DNA of 6,695 nt from an uncultured Candidatus Melainabacteria bacterium. GTDB taxonomy: Bacteria > Cyanobacteriota > Vampirovibrionia > Gastranaerophilales > Gastranaerophilaceae. The position numbers were made by a program, and so were the translations under genes. Position 1 is the first letter of the stretch. Every line of letters starts with the position of its first letter. Positions 1 to 5,941 of this stretch are shown here, piece by piece. The stretch is taken from the NCBI GenBank assembly GCA_946622835.1, contig CAMOQI010000052.1, forward strand, positions 1-6,695. The letters run 5' to 3'. A model generated the notes under the pieces. It did not search any database. It was given only the letters and a program-made list of their open reading frames with translations, and was not told the origin of the DNA.

Positions 1-37
1 TAATTAAACACATATCAACAAATAACTTATCAAAAAA

Positions 38-344
38 GTATCAGTTAGTTTGAGAGTGAATTATCATAGAGTTTTGGAATTTGTATCAGTAAGTTTTGAA
101 AGATTTCCACCAAAATTTAAAAAGTTTAAGAATTCTCTCAAACTTTCGGGGGGTACTTTTCTCAATCTCTCTGATAATCTGCAATCAGTGAGTTTGAGAG
201 TTTTTATCAGAGAGTTTTTGAATATTTCCACCTAAATGTAAAAAGTTTGAGAATATTCTCAAACTTCCGGGGGTACTTTTCTCAATCTCTCTGATAATCT
301 ACACAAACTTCCGGGGGTACTTTTCTCAATCTATCTGATAATTT
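38..344. repeat. Degenerate intergenic repeat array with nested inverted repeats
   Basis: This gene-free region has two long units and one partial unit. The best-conserved block reads ctcaaacttccgggggtac followed by ttttctcaatctctctgataat. It occurs at 137-180, 258-300 and, lacking its left part, 302-344; the second and third share 29 identical bases (260-288 and 304-332). To the left of the first two blocks are short copies of atcagNgagttttgag, starting at 40, 63 and 85, and again at 184 and 206, spaced 22-23 bases. The end of each conserved block (ctctctgat, for example 287-295) is the reverse complement of the short motif (atcagagag, 206-214), so one unit can fold on itself. It resembles an intergenic repetitive element more than a gene. 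Function is unknown. Confidence 0.85.
243..266. repeat. Perfect 24-bp palindrome inside the second repeat unit
   Basis: The arm aagtttgagaat is followed immediately by its exact reverse complement, with no loop. The matching place in the first unit (122-145) keeps the outer arms (aagttt and aaactt) but has mismatches nearer the centre. The symmetry could be a cruciform, a hairpin in RNA, or a binding site for a dimeric protein. No gene starts beside it, so an operator role is not supported. Confidence 0.8.
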
Positions 345-402
345 ACAACAATTTAATCCAAAAATTTGCCAACAATCGAACTCTGGGAAATGGCATTATA
401 AA

Positions 403-427
403 AGGGGTTGAAGTCAATTCAACCCCT
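403..427 (-). terminator. Hairpin terminator downstream of tRNA-Asn
   Basis: A perfect 10-bp stem (aggggttgaa / ttcaacccct) encloses a 5-base loop. On the minus strand it is followed by TTTTATAATG, a short U-rich tail. It starts 15 bases beyond the 3' end of tRNA-Asn, where a factor-independent terminator for that transcript would be expected. The tail is short, so termination may be partial. Confidence 0.7.
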
Positions 428-441
428 AATAATAGAAAAAA

Positions 442-513
442 CTCCCCAGGCTGGACTCGAACCAGCAACCCTTCGATTAACAGTCGAATGCTCCGCCATT
501 GAGCTACTGAGGA
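442..513 (-). tRNA. tRNA-Asn (anticodon GTT)
   Basis: Read on the minus strand, the 72 bases fold into a full cloverleaf. The acceptor stem is TCCTCAG with CTGGGGA (one T-G pair). The D stem is GCTC with GAGC. The anticodon stem is TTCGA with TCGAA around the loop CTGTTAA, giving anticodon GTT. The T arm is GCTGG-TTCGAGT-CCAGC. The discriminator base is G, as usual for tRNA-Asn. The CCA end is not encoded, because the next bases are TTTTTTC, so CCA must be added enzymatically. A good promoter lies upstream and a hairpin terminator downstream, so it is probably transcribed alone. Confidence 0.97.
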
Positions 514-547
514 TTACTACAGCCTTACATATCTCGGCTCCGTTCCT

Positions 548-576
548 ATTATAACTTAAAAGTTTTTTATTGTAAA
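548..576 (-). promoter_or_regulatory. Sigma70-type promoter of tRNA-Asn
   Basis: On the minus strand there is TTTACA (576-571), a 17-base spacer, then a perfect TATAAT (553-548). Transcription would start near 541, about 28 bases before the tRNA 5' end, leaving a short leader to be trimmed by RNase P. The -35 box overlaps the motif GGGGGTACTTT (584-574 on this strand), which also occurs in each block of the repeat array at 38-344. Confidence 0.75.
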
Positions 577-630
577 GTACCCCCTTTTTTCTCCATATAT
601 ATATTAAGTATTTTACGAATTTACCATATA

Positions 631-945
631 CTATTCCCCTGCTTCTATTTTGAATATCACCGGCCGAATACCGTCATTACATGAACATATTGCAACTCCG
701 GGATTTCTTATCCAATCGCCATAATAAAAGAGTTCGTTTGTCGCGCCGCCATGCGCAAGTGTGAATACATATTGATATATAGCTTTCCAAGCCTCATTGC
801 AAAATCCTTTCGGACACTCCCAATCCGCATAAAAAATCTGTCCTTCTTTATGTATTGGGCATGCTCCAAGCCCTTCCACTCCGTATTCCCTCGCAAGTTC
901 CTCATCAAAATTTCGTTTCAACACCGTTATTTTACATTTTTTCAT
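631..945 (-). CDS. TIGR04076 family protein
   Basis: This 104-residue protein matches the small TIGR04076 family along its whole length. Hallmarks are the opening KITVLKR, the segment EYGVEGLGACP (20-30), the block CPKGFCNEAW (44-53) and the ending CSCNDGIRPVIFKIE (87-101). Six cysteines (4, 29, 44, 49, 87, 89) suggest a metal site or redox role, but the function of the family is not established. No signal peptide or membrane segment is seen, so it is probably cytosolic. The start is supported by AAAGGA (960-955) nine bases upstream. Only three bases separate the start from the stop of a broken small frame at 949-1110, which places it as the last member of the operon beginning at 3714. No convincing terminator follows it. 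Confidence 0.88.
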   Translation of the reverse strand: MKKCKITVLKRNFDEELAREYGVEGLGACPIHKEGQIFYADWECPKGFCNEAWKAIYQYVFTLAHGGATNELFYYGDWIRNPGVAICSCNDGIRPVIFKIEAGE

Positions 946-948
946 TTC

Positions 949-1110
949 TTAATATCCTTTCGTTTTATATATATTTTGCAAAATCCTAATAAACTCTTTT
1001 AAATATTCCCTTTTATCGTTTGTGTGAACACATAAATAACAATCAAAACTCTCTTCAATAAAATTTTTAATAGTTGAATTCTAAAATTTAATTTTGCAGG
1101 TTATAATCAT
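949..1110 (-). pseudogene. Small frame interrupted by an in-frame TAG
   Basis: An ATG at 1110-1108 overlaps the stop of the membrane protein gene in a TAATG junction. It opens a frame of nine codons (MIITCKIKF), then meets TAG at 1083-1081. The same frame then stays open for 43 more codons to TAA (951-949), three bases before the TIGR04076 start. If read through, it would give a 53-residue protein with a beta-like start and an amphipathic helix-like end (REYLKEFIRILQNIYK). The fit to both neighbours suggests a real gene broken by one substitution, an unusual small gene, or a sequence error. There is no ATG or GTG after the TAG. It has a faint, unverified likeness to the N-terminal half of YggU/DUF167 proteins, too weak to name it. 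Confidence 0.5.
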
Positions 1111-1439
1111 TATATAAGCAGAGTAACCAGGCTAATAATAAAAAATATTATCTGAATAACTGTGTATTTTTTTAACGTTTCATATTTGACAAGTTTTCCT
1201 ATCACAAATGGCGAAATTATACATAAAGCTAAGACAAAACAAGATAAATTTGGTTTTAAAATCCATTCCCGAATTATAACCAATCCCAATAATACAAGAT
1301 ATAAAAAAATATTTCCAGCAATATAATATCCAAAAATGGCCTTGTTTTTGGGGTGCACAAAATTATAAAAAAGAACAAACGATAACCCGACTATGGCAGC
1401 TAAATTTACAAAAATTGCAATTGGAATAATTAAATACAT
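1110..1439 (-). CDS. Small four-helix integral membrane protein, unknown function
   Basis: The 109-residue product is almost entirely hydrophobic, with four likely membrane segments at about 3-25, 34-56, 65-83 and 92-109. Short charged links carry HPKNK (29-33), REWILKP (57-63) and KYETLKK (85-91). It is probably a cytoplasmic membrane protein; there is no cleavable signal and I do not recognise the family. The ATG overlaps the last 10 bases of the hydrolase gene. A good ribosome binding site, AGAGG (1448-1444), lies four bases before it, inside the hydrolase coding sequence, so translation is probably coupled. Its context beside an aminotransferase and a hydrolase suggests transport, or membrane anchoring of the pathway, but that is only inference. 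Confidence 0.75.
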   Translation of the reverse strand: MYLIIPIAIFVNLAAIVGLSFVLFYNFVHPKNKAIFGYYIAGNIFLYLVLLGLVIIREWILKPNLSCFVLALCIISPFVIGKLVKYETLKKYTVIQIIFFIISLVTLLI

Positions 1440-2272
1440 ACGACCTCTTTTTCACTTTCCGCATGAACAACTTTGTTTAAAAAATCTTTAACCGTATTCA
1501 TTACTAATTCCTTTTCATTATCATATAAAATCATATGATAACTATCATTTAATTCTACATATTGCTTGATTTCAGAAGAAATACCCTTTAAGACAACTTT
1601 GGCACTTTTTGGGCTTGATAAATTATCATATTTTGAATGAATACATAAAACAGGACAACTGACTTTTTTAAGATTTTGTCTGACATTTTTTGATAATTTT
1701 AAAAGCCCTTCAACACAATTTAGCGGATAATTATCCATTCCAATATCAACTTTTGCGGTAATTTTTGCTAAACTTTTTCTCGTTCTTTCATTTTTTACCC
1801 CAAAGCAATCATCCTCCGGAAAAGTATAATAAAATTTTATAATTGTACTTAAGGCAAAAGGAAGCAAAGATATTGTCCAAGGAATACAAAAGCCGTCTAA
1901 GAACAATGTTGTAGAAAGAGCGACAATCCCCGTAATATCATCATTATTCTCAGCCAAATACACCGCCATTGAAGCTCCAAGGCACAAACCTGAAACAAAA
2001 AATTCATTATAATTATTTCTTAGAATATCATATTTCTCTTGTGCAAAATTGCACCAATCCATCCAAGTAACGGTTTCAATTTCACTAATTCTGTCCCCAT
2101 GCCCAGGGAATGAATAGCAAAAAACATCATAGCCGTTTTTGAATAAAAAATCACCGTATTTGCGCATCTCAAAAGGACTTCCCGTAAGTCCGTGAAACAA
2201 TAAAACAGCCTTTTTTTCACGCCTATCTTGAATTTCGGAATGAAGTAACTCAAAGTCTATGCTATGTGTCAC
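1430..2272 (-). CDS. Alpha/beta hydrolase with Cys at the nucleophile position
   Basis: This 280-residue serine-hydrolase-fold protein lacks a signal peptide and is probably cytosolic. HGLTGSP (27-33) is the oxyanion-hole segment of carboxylesterases and monoglyceride lipases. The nucleophile elbow reads GLCLG (95-99), so Cys97 (codon TGC at 1984-1982) replaces the usual Ser. Asp216 (HSKYDN) and His246 (SYHM) complete a triad. A lid-like insertion lies at about 123-185. A Cys nucleophile is known in dienelactone hydrolases and PHA synthases and would suit an acyl or thioester substrate. From memory, proteobacterial relatives also have GLCMG and YGVKN motifs; this is unchecked. The start is GTG, sharing its G with the TAG stop of the aminotransferase, and GAGG (2284-2281) lies eight bases upstream. 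The substrate is unknown. Confidence 0.88.
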   Translation of the reverse strand: MTHSIDFELLHSEIQDRREKKAVLLFHGLTGSPFEMRKYGDFLFKNGYDVFCYSFPGHGDRISEIETVTWMDWCNFAQEKYDILRNNYNEFFVSGLCLGASMAVYLAENNDDITGIVALSTTLFLDGFCIPWTISLLPFALSTIIKFYYTFPEDDCFGVKNERTRKSLAKITAKVDIGMDNYPLNCVEGLLKLSKNVRQNLKKVSCPVLCIHSKYDNLSSPKSAKVVLKGISSEIKQYVELNDSYHMILYDNEKELVMNTVKDFLNKVVHAESEKEVVCI

Positions 2273-3714
2273 TATGACAACCTCGTAAATAACTGATCAA
2301 GCAAGTCAAGCGCCATATCGATTTCGGCATAAGATATTGTTACGGCGGGAACCAAAGTTATTGTATTATTATAATGGCTTCCTTTATTAAGGATTATTCC
2401 GCATTTTTTACCGTTATATGTTAAATCGCCTTTCAAACCTTCTGCTAAAATATCATGAAGCAATTTAGGATCAGGAGTATAGCCATCTTCTGTAACACAT
2501 TCTATTCTCAAAGCCAGACCCAAGCCATCAACATTTCCAATACGTTTATGGCGTTTTTCCAAATCTTTTAATCCGTCTAAGAAATATTTGCCTTTATTAG
2601 CTATTTCCGTTTCAAAATCACCTTCTTCAAACGTCTGCATAACCTCGTATCCGGCTCTCATCCCGATAGGATTATTGCAGAAAGTTGAATGAGTTCTGCC
2701 ATTTGGCCATACTTCAGGATTTATTAATTCTTCTTTTGCCCACATCCCGCCGAGCGGGTTTAATCCGTTTGTTAAGGATTTACCAAAAGTAATAACATCG
2801 GGTTTTACACCATAATGTTCTATCGCCCATAATTTTCCTGTTCTATAAAAACCCATTTGAATTTCATCGTCTACAAGCAGAACACCGAAATCGTCTAAAA
2901 CTTTCTTTAATTCTTTAAAATATCCCTTTGGTGGCACAATATATCCGCCTGAACCTTGAACGGGTTCAACAAAAAATGCGCCCATTGAACATTCCTTAGA
3001 AGAATGATCATATATACCTGAGCAATTATCCTCAAATTCACGTCTTAACTGCTGCACACAATAATAATTACAAGAATCGCAGCGTTTGCCGTACGGACAT
3101 CTGAAACAATACGGATACGGAACAAAATGTGCTTCATCCGCAAAATGTCCGAAAGGTTTTCTATATCTATACCCTGCGGTTAAACAGCTGGCACCTAAAG
3201 TGCGTCCGTGGAAACCGCCGAAAAATGAGAACATTCTGCTTTTGTGAGTATAATTTCTGACAAGTTTTAAAGCATCTTCTATAACTTGAGAACCGCCGAC
3301 ATTAAAATGTACACGGCCTTTTGTCCCAAATCTTTCTATATTTGCTTTTGCAATTTTTTCTGATAATAAAACTTTATAATCATATTGAAAATGAGAAGAA
3401 ATTTGCGGCAAAGTGTCTATCTGGTCAACAACGGCATCTCTGATTCTTTTGTTTTTGTAGCCCAAATTGCACGAAGCAAACCACATTTCCAAATCTAAAA
3501 ACGGTGTATTTTCTGAATCATACATAAAAACGCCGTTACAGTCCCTAAATACTTTAGGATTTGCATCAGCATGAATTTTATCCCCGTAGGTACAATATTG
3601 TTTATCAATATTTGATAATTCCTGGTCAGATACATTAAGCCTGCCGGCTTTATGTGTATTTTCATCGTTAACTCTGTTTAAATTAGTTATAAGATCTTTT
3701 TCTAATATCGCCAT
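2272..3714 (-). CDS. Class III PLP-dependent aminotransferase, cysteine-rich type
   Basis: This 480-residue enzyme has the usual length and order of fold-type I class III aminotransferases (the ornithine, GABA and lysine epsilon-aminotransferase group). Visible are GGSQVIEDALK (140-150) at the cofactor phosphate site, FHGRT (168-172), VDDEIQMGF (281-289) with Asp283 for the pyridine nitrogen, TFGKSLTNG (309-317) with Lys312 as the PLP lysine, and THSTFCNNP (341-349). Between the HGRT block and the Asp is a cysteine cluster, C203, C206, C212, C215 and C219. Part of it resembles the CxxC that holds a 2Fe-2S cluster in mammalian GABA transaminase. The amino donor cannot be deduced. It is the first gene of a tight operon. 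The ATG follows GGGAAG with poor spacing, and no strong promoter is obvious in the 119 bases upstream. Confidence 0.93.
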   Translation of the reverse strand: MAILEKDLITNLNRVNDENTHKAGRLNVSDQELSNIDKQYCTYGDKIHADANPKVFRDCNGVFMYDSENTPFLDLEMWFASCNLGYKNKRIRDAVVDQIDTLPQISSHFQYDYKVLLSEKIAKANIERFGTKGRVHFNVGGSQVIEDALKLVRNYTHKSRMFSFFGGFHGRTLGASCLTAGYRYRKPFGHFADEAHFVPYPYCFRCPYGKRCDSCNYYCVQQLRREFEDNCSGIYDHSSKECSMGAFFVEPVQGSGGYIVPPKGYFKELKKVLDDFGVLLVDDEIQMGFYRTGKLWAIEHYGVKPDVITFGKSLTNGLNPLGGMWAKEELINPEVWPNGRTHSTFCNNPIGMRAGYEVMQTFEEGDFETEIANKGKYFLDGLKDLEKRHKRIGNVDGLGLALRIECVTEDGYTPDPKLLHDILAEGLKGDLTYNGKKCGIILNKGSHYNNTITLVPAVTISYAEIDMALDLLDQLFTRLS

Positions 3715-3780
3715 CTTCCCACACGCCTAATACATTTTGAAGTCTTACATTAGTTATTCACTATAATATCGCGAAAATTC

Positions 3781-3817
3781 TAAAAAATAAAGAGTTTTGT
3801 AATTAATTATTACAAAA
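3781..3817 (-). terminator. Terminator of the HAD / M48-like / DELL-repeat operon
   Basis: A 9-bp stem (ttttgtaat / attacaaaa, 3795-3817) with a 5-base loop is followed on the minus strand by CTCTTTATTTTTTA, a good U tract. It lies 17 bases after the stop at 3834 and separates this operon from the aminotransferase operon. The stem is AT-rich, so it may be a moderate terminator. Confidence 0.75.
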
Positions 3818-3833
3818 TATGCTTAAATACAAG

Positions 3834-4595
3834 CTATTGTGTTTCATAAAACACTGTAAAAGATTCTGAAGTCAGCAATTTTGCCCTCCCACCATGAATC
3901 GGCACAACTGCAAACCCTGCGGCATAAAGCAAAATATTTCCTGCTTGATACAATGGATATACCCATATTGACCTGTTTGCTCCCGATTTTGAAATTGAAC
4001 CGTACAGATTAATTTCTTGAGAACCCGGAATATAAAAATTACTGATTTTTATACATTCGGGTGTCCCCATTTTATCGGATGCTGAAATCGTTTCTACTCT
4101 GCCTAAAATAGTAGTTCCCCGATTATATTTTTTACTGTTTATTTCAAAATCATGTTCTGCCACAAAGGGTATTGTCGAACCTTCTAATATTTGACGGGTT
4201 GATTTTAACTGTTTTGCGATTTTTATTTTTATAGGAATTTGTTTTTTTGTAAAATCATATTTGTTCTTTGGATTTATTCTTCTTACGTTTTTTAAGATTG
4301 ATTTAAAATTATTATCTTTCAATAATTCATCATCTATTGGTTGGTTTGCATATTTATTTACATATGCACTCAATCTGAACGGAGAATTTTCATACAAGGC
4401 CGGATTTAAAAGTTCGTCAGTGATTGGGGCGTTGATCTTTTTCTTTGATATTTTCGTTTGTGATTTAAAAGAATCATTTTGCAAAAGTTCGTCTTCTATC
4501 CGAACTTTATTTTCGACAGCAAAAACTTTGACCTCTGCACAAAAAGCCAAGCACAAGAATATAGTTAATATTAATTTAAAACAAATATTTCTCAT
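3834..4595 (-). CDS. Exported protein with three IxDELL repeats and a C-terminal beta-rich domain
   Basis: The 253-residue product begins with a signal peptide (about 1-26, probable cleavage after VFA), so it should be exported. There is no valid lipobox, because LAFC has Phe before the Cys. The N-terminal part carries three related segments: IEDELL (33-38), ITDELL (58-63) and IDDELL (87-92). The first and third continue almost identically (QNDSFKS and KDNNFKS). Residues 120-253 look like one beta-rich domain, with IPFVAEHDFEI, a turn RGTTILGRVE (159-168) and an ending GGRAKLLTSESFTVFY. This gt-x-x-GrV pattern recalls envelope beta-domain proteins, but I cannot name the family. A moderately hydrophobic stretch (216-233) precedes the end. 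The ATG is one base after the previous stop and has no Shine-Dalgarno sequence, so coupled translation is likely. Confidence 0.82.
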   Translation of the reverse strand: MRNICFKLILTIFLCLAFCAEVKVFAVENKVRIEDELLQNDSFKSQTKISKKKINAPITDELLNPALYENSPFRLSAYVNKYANQPIDDELLKDNNFKSILKNVRRINPKNKYDFTKKQIPIKIKIAKQLKSTRQILEGSTIPFVAEHDFEINSKKYNRGTTILGRVETISASDKMGTPECIKISNFYIPGSQEINLYGSISKSGANRSIWVYPLYQAGNILLYAAGFAVVPIHGGRAKLLTSESFTVFYETQ

Positions 4596-4596
4596 A

Positions 4597-5295
4597 TTAA
4601 TAAGAATAATTAATTTTCTTTTTCGAATTTGTTTTTACTTTTTCTAACAACTTCATTCTGTTATCTCTTGAAATTAATAAGAAATTTTGATAATACAAGT
4701 TATCCTTATACTCATTGTCTACAAGAATATGCGGATATTTTGTATAAATATATTCATAAATTAGCATCATTCTTCTTGACACAAGGGTATGGTTGGACAA
4801 GATATCATATCTGTATTGCTTACCAATTTTATTTAAAATTGTAATTAATGCAAGAGGATTGTAATCAGCATTAATCATATAATCAACTGCGGTTTTATCG
4901 GCTTTTAAATCATATTTATTAGGCGCAACCCAATAATTCAATATGGAAATGTAACCCCTTAAAACGCCCTCATAAGAATCAACACCATGAGCAATAGAAT
5001 GACTTAAAATTGCAGCCAACTCATCGTCAGTGTCAATATATGGGATTACGACGGGCTTAACCCATACTGTACGATTAACTGAGCTGACATCTGTCCAAAA
5101 ATCTCTTGTATAAACCCTATTAATTGCCATAAATATAAATCTTTTTTCAATTCGATTGGAATTTAATATTCTAAATCCGACAGAATTCATTCTTGTCTGA
5201 AGCTCTTCTGTTGTCTTTACATCCCAAGCAAACGACGGTTGAATAAAAGATAGCAGTGTTAGAACTATGAAACCTAATAAAAAAATCTTACGCAT
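4597..5295 (-). CDS. Exported M48-type metalloprotease homologue with degenerate active site
   Basis: The 232-residue protein has a clear signal peptide (cleavage after SFA, residue 23) and is probably periplasmic or extracytoplasmic. The M48 core is recognisable: DELAAILSHSIAH (91-103) aligns with the family's DELAAVLAHEIAH, and DLKAD (129-133) followed by the DYNP region (144-147) aligns with ExxAD and AGYNP. The two histidines (99, 103) remain, but the catalytic Glu is Ser100 (codon TCT, 4998-4996) and the third zinc ligand Glu is Asp129. The family's late HP-x-x-x-x-R motif is reduced to NHTLVSRR (168-175). It may therefore bind zinc weakly or act as a non-catalytic chaperone or scaffold. 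The start overlaps the HAD gene by eight bases, with AAGGAG (5308-5303) seven bases upstream. Confidence 0.82.
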   Translation of the reverse strand: MRKIFLLGFIVLTLLSFIQPSFAWDVKTTEELQTRMNSVGFRILNSNRIEKRFIFMAINRVYTRDFWTDVSSVNRTVWVKPVVIPYIDTDDELAAILSHSIAHGVDSYEGVLRGYISILNYWVAPNKYDLKADKTAVDYMINADYNPLALITILNKIGKQYRYDILSNHTLVSRRMMLIYEYIYTKYPHILVDNEYKDNLYYQNFLLISRDNRMKLLEKVKTNSKKKINYSY

Positions 5296-5929
5296 GCTCA
5301 GTCTCCTTTTTTAATACATCTATAATATTCCTAAAAGATGTAAAATGCGAATGTTTTATATTATTATCTTTACAATACTTATGCAAATTTTTAGATGCGA
5401 ACAGTAAATCCGCTTTTGATGCAATACACAAATCACTTGTACCGTCACCTATATAACAAAAACTGTTTTCTCTAACTTTTTGACACTTACACATGCCGGC
5501 TTTTTTATCGCAATCTTCATTAAAATACGGAAATTCAATACTAAATTTACCGTTTTTATATGTAAGTTTATTTGCATAATAAGGGATATCCAAATTATAA
5601 CGATCAAGAACTCTTTGGATAAACAAATCAAATCCGTCACTCAAAATAGTTAATTTTATATTTTTTGATTTTACGAAGTCAACAAAATCCAAAAAATAAT
5701 CGTCAATTTCAATGGCATTTATATAATCTTCCAATTGTTCTTCAGAAACATTTTTCAACAAACCAACCTGAATAATTGCATTTTCTCTGGAAGAAATTTT
5801 ACCCTCAATCCAAAGCTTTTCAGAATCCATCCATTTCTCGGAAGCATACTTTTCAAAAAAAAGATTAACAGAATCCTCTTTTGTTATTGTCCCGTCAAAA
5901 TCACAATATATTGCTTTAATCTTTTTCAT
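5288..5929 (-). CDS. MtnX-like HAD-IB family phosphatase
   Basis: This 213-residue cytosolic phosphatase shows all the HAD signatures: motif I DFDGTIT (10-16, nucleophile Asp10 and acid Asp12), motif II ILSDGFD (95-101, Ser97), a motif III lysine in CKCQK (147-151) and motif IV GDGTSD (161-166, with Asp162 and Asp166). The helical cap at about 17-85, with WIEGKISSRE (40-49), and the spacing match the MtnX / 2-hydroxy-3-keto-5-methylthiopentenyl-1-phosphate phosphatase branch. No other methionine-salvage gene is present, so the substrate is uncertain. I start it at 5929 (MKKIKAIYCDFDG). The frame stays open to 5986, but that ATG lies inside the preceding terminator hairpin and would add 19 unrelated residues. 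No Shine-Dalgarno sequence precedes 5929. It heads a three-gene operon. Confidence 0.88.
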   Translation of the reverse strand: MKKIKAIYCDFDGTITKEDSVNLFFEKYASEKWMDSEKLWIEGKISSRENAIIQVGLLKNVSEEQLEDYINAIEIDDYFLDFVDFVKSKNIKLTILSDGFDLFIQRVLDRYNLDIPYYANKLTYKNGKFSIEFPYFNEDCDKKAGMCKCQKVRENSFCYIGDGTSDLCIASKADLLFASKNLHKYCKDNNIKHSHFTSFRNIIDVLKKETEHA

Positions 5930-5935
5930 ACTAAA

Positions 5936-5941
5936 ATTATA
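5936..5941 (-). promoter_or_regulatory. Probable -10 box of the HAD operon, suggesting a leaderless transcript
   Basis: A perfect TATAAT on the minus strand is separated from the ATG at 5929 by only six bases (TTTAGT). A start 6-7 bases after the -10 would put the mRNA 5' end at or next to the A of the ATG. This fits the lack of any ribosome binding site there. The preceding terminator ends at 5963, so a promoter is needed in this gap. I see no good -35 box, and the region is so AT-rich that the match could be chance. Confidence 0.4.

Noticed and set aside
50..235. Plus-strand open frame of 61 codons
   Set aside because: It lies inside the repeat array, has no ribosome binding site, and its composition simply follows the repeat motif.
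38..344. CRISPR array
   Set aside because: The repeats are degenerate, unequal in length, nested and only two or three in number, without uniform unique spacers or neighbouring cas genes.
370..393. Possible duplicated tRNA 3' end (att-like repeat) left of tRNA-Asn
   Set aside because: Only short pieces such as tcgaac are shared with the T arm, so there is no real direct repeat within this window.
3762..3767. Perfect TATAAT on the plus strand between the two operons
   Set aside because: No plus-strand gene follows, there is no matching -35 box, and such matches are expected by chance in AT-rich spacers.
4520..4595. Lipoprotein signal in the DELL-repeat protein
   Set aside because: The candidate LAFC has Phe before Cys, which lipoprotein signal peptidase motifs do not allow. 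An ordinary cleavage after VFA fits better.
4261..4647. Plus-strand open frame of 128 codons
   Set aside because: It is antisense to the DELL-repeat gene and runs across the operon junction. Its hydrophobic composition mirrors the other strand, and no binding site precedes it.
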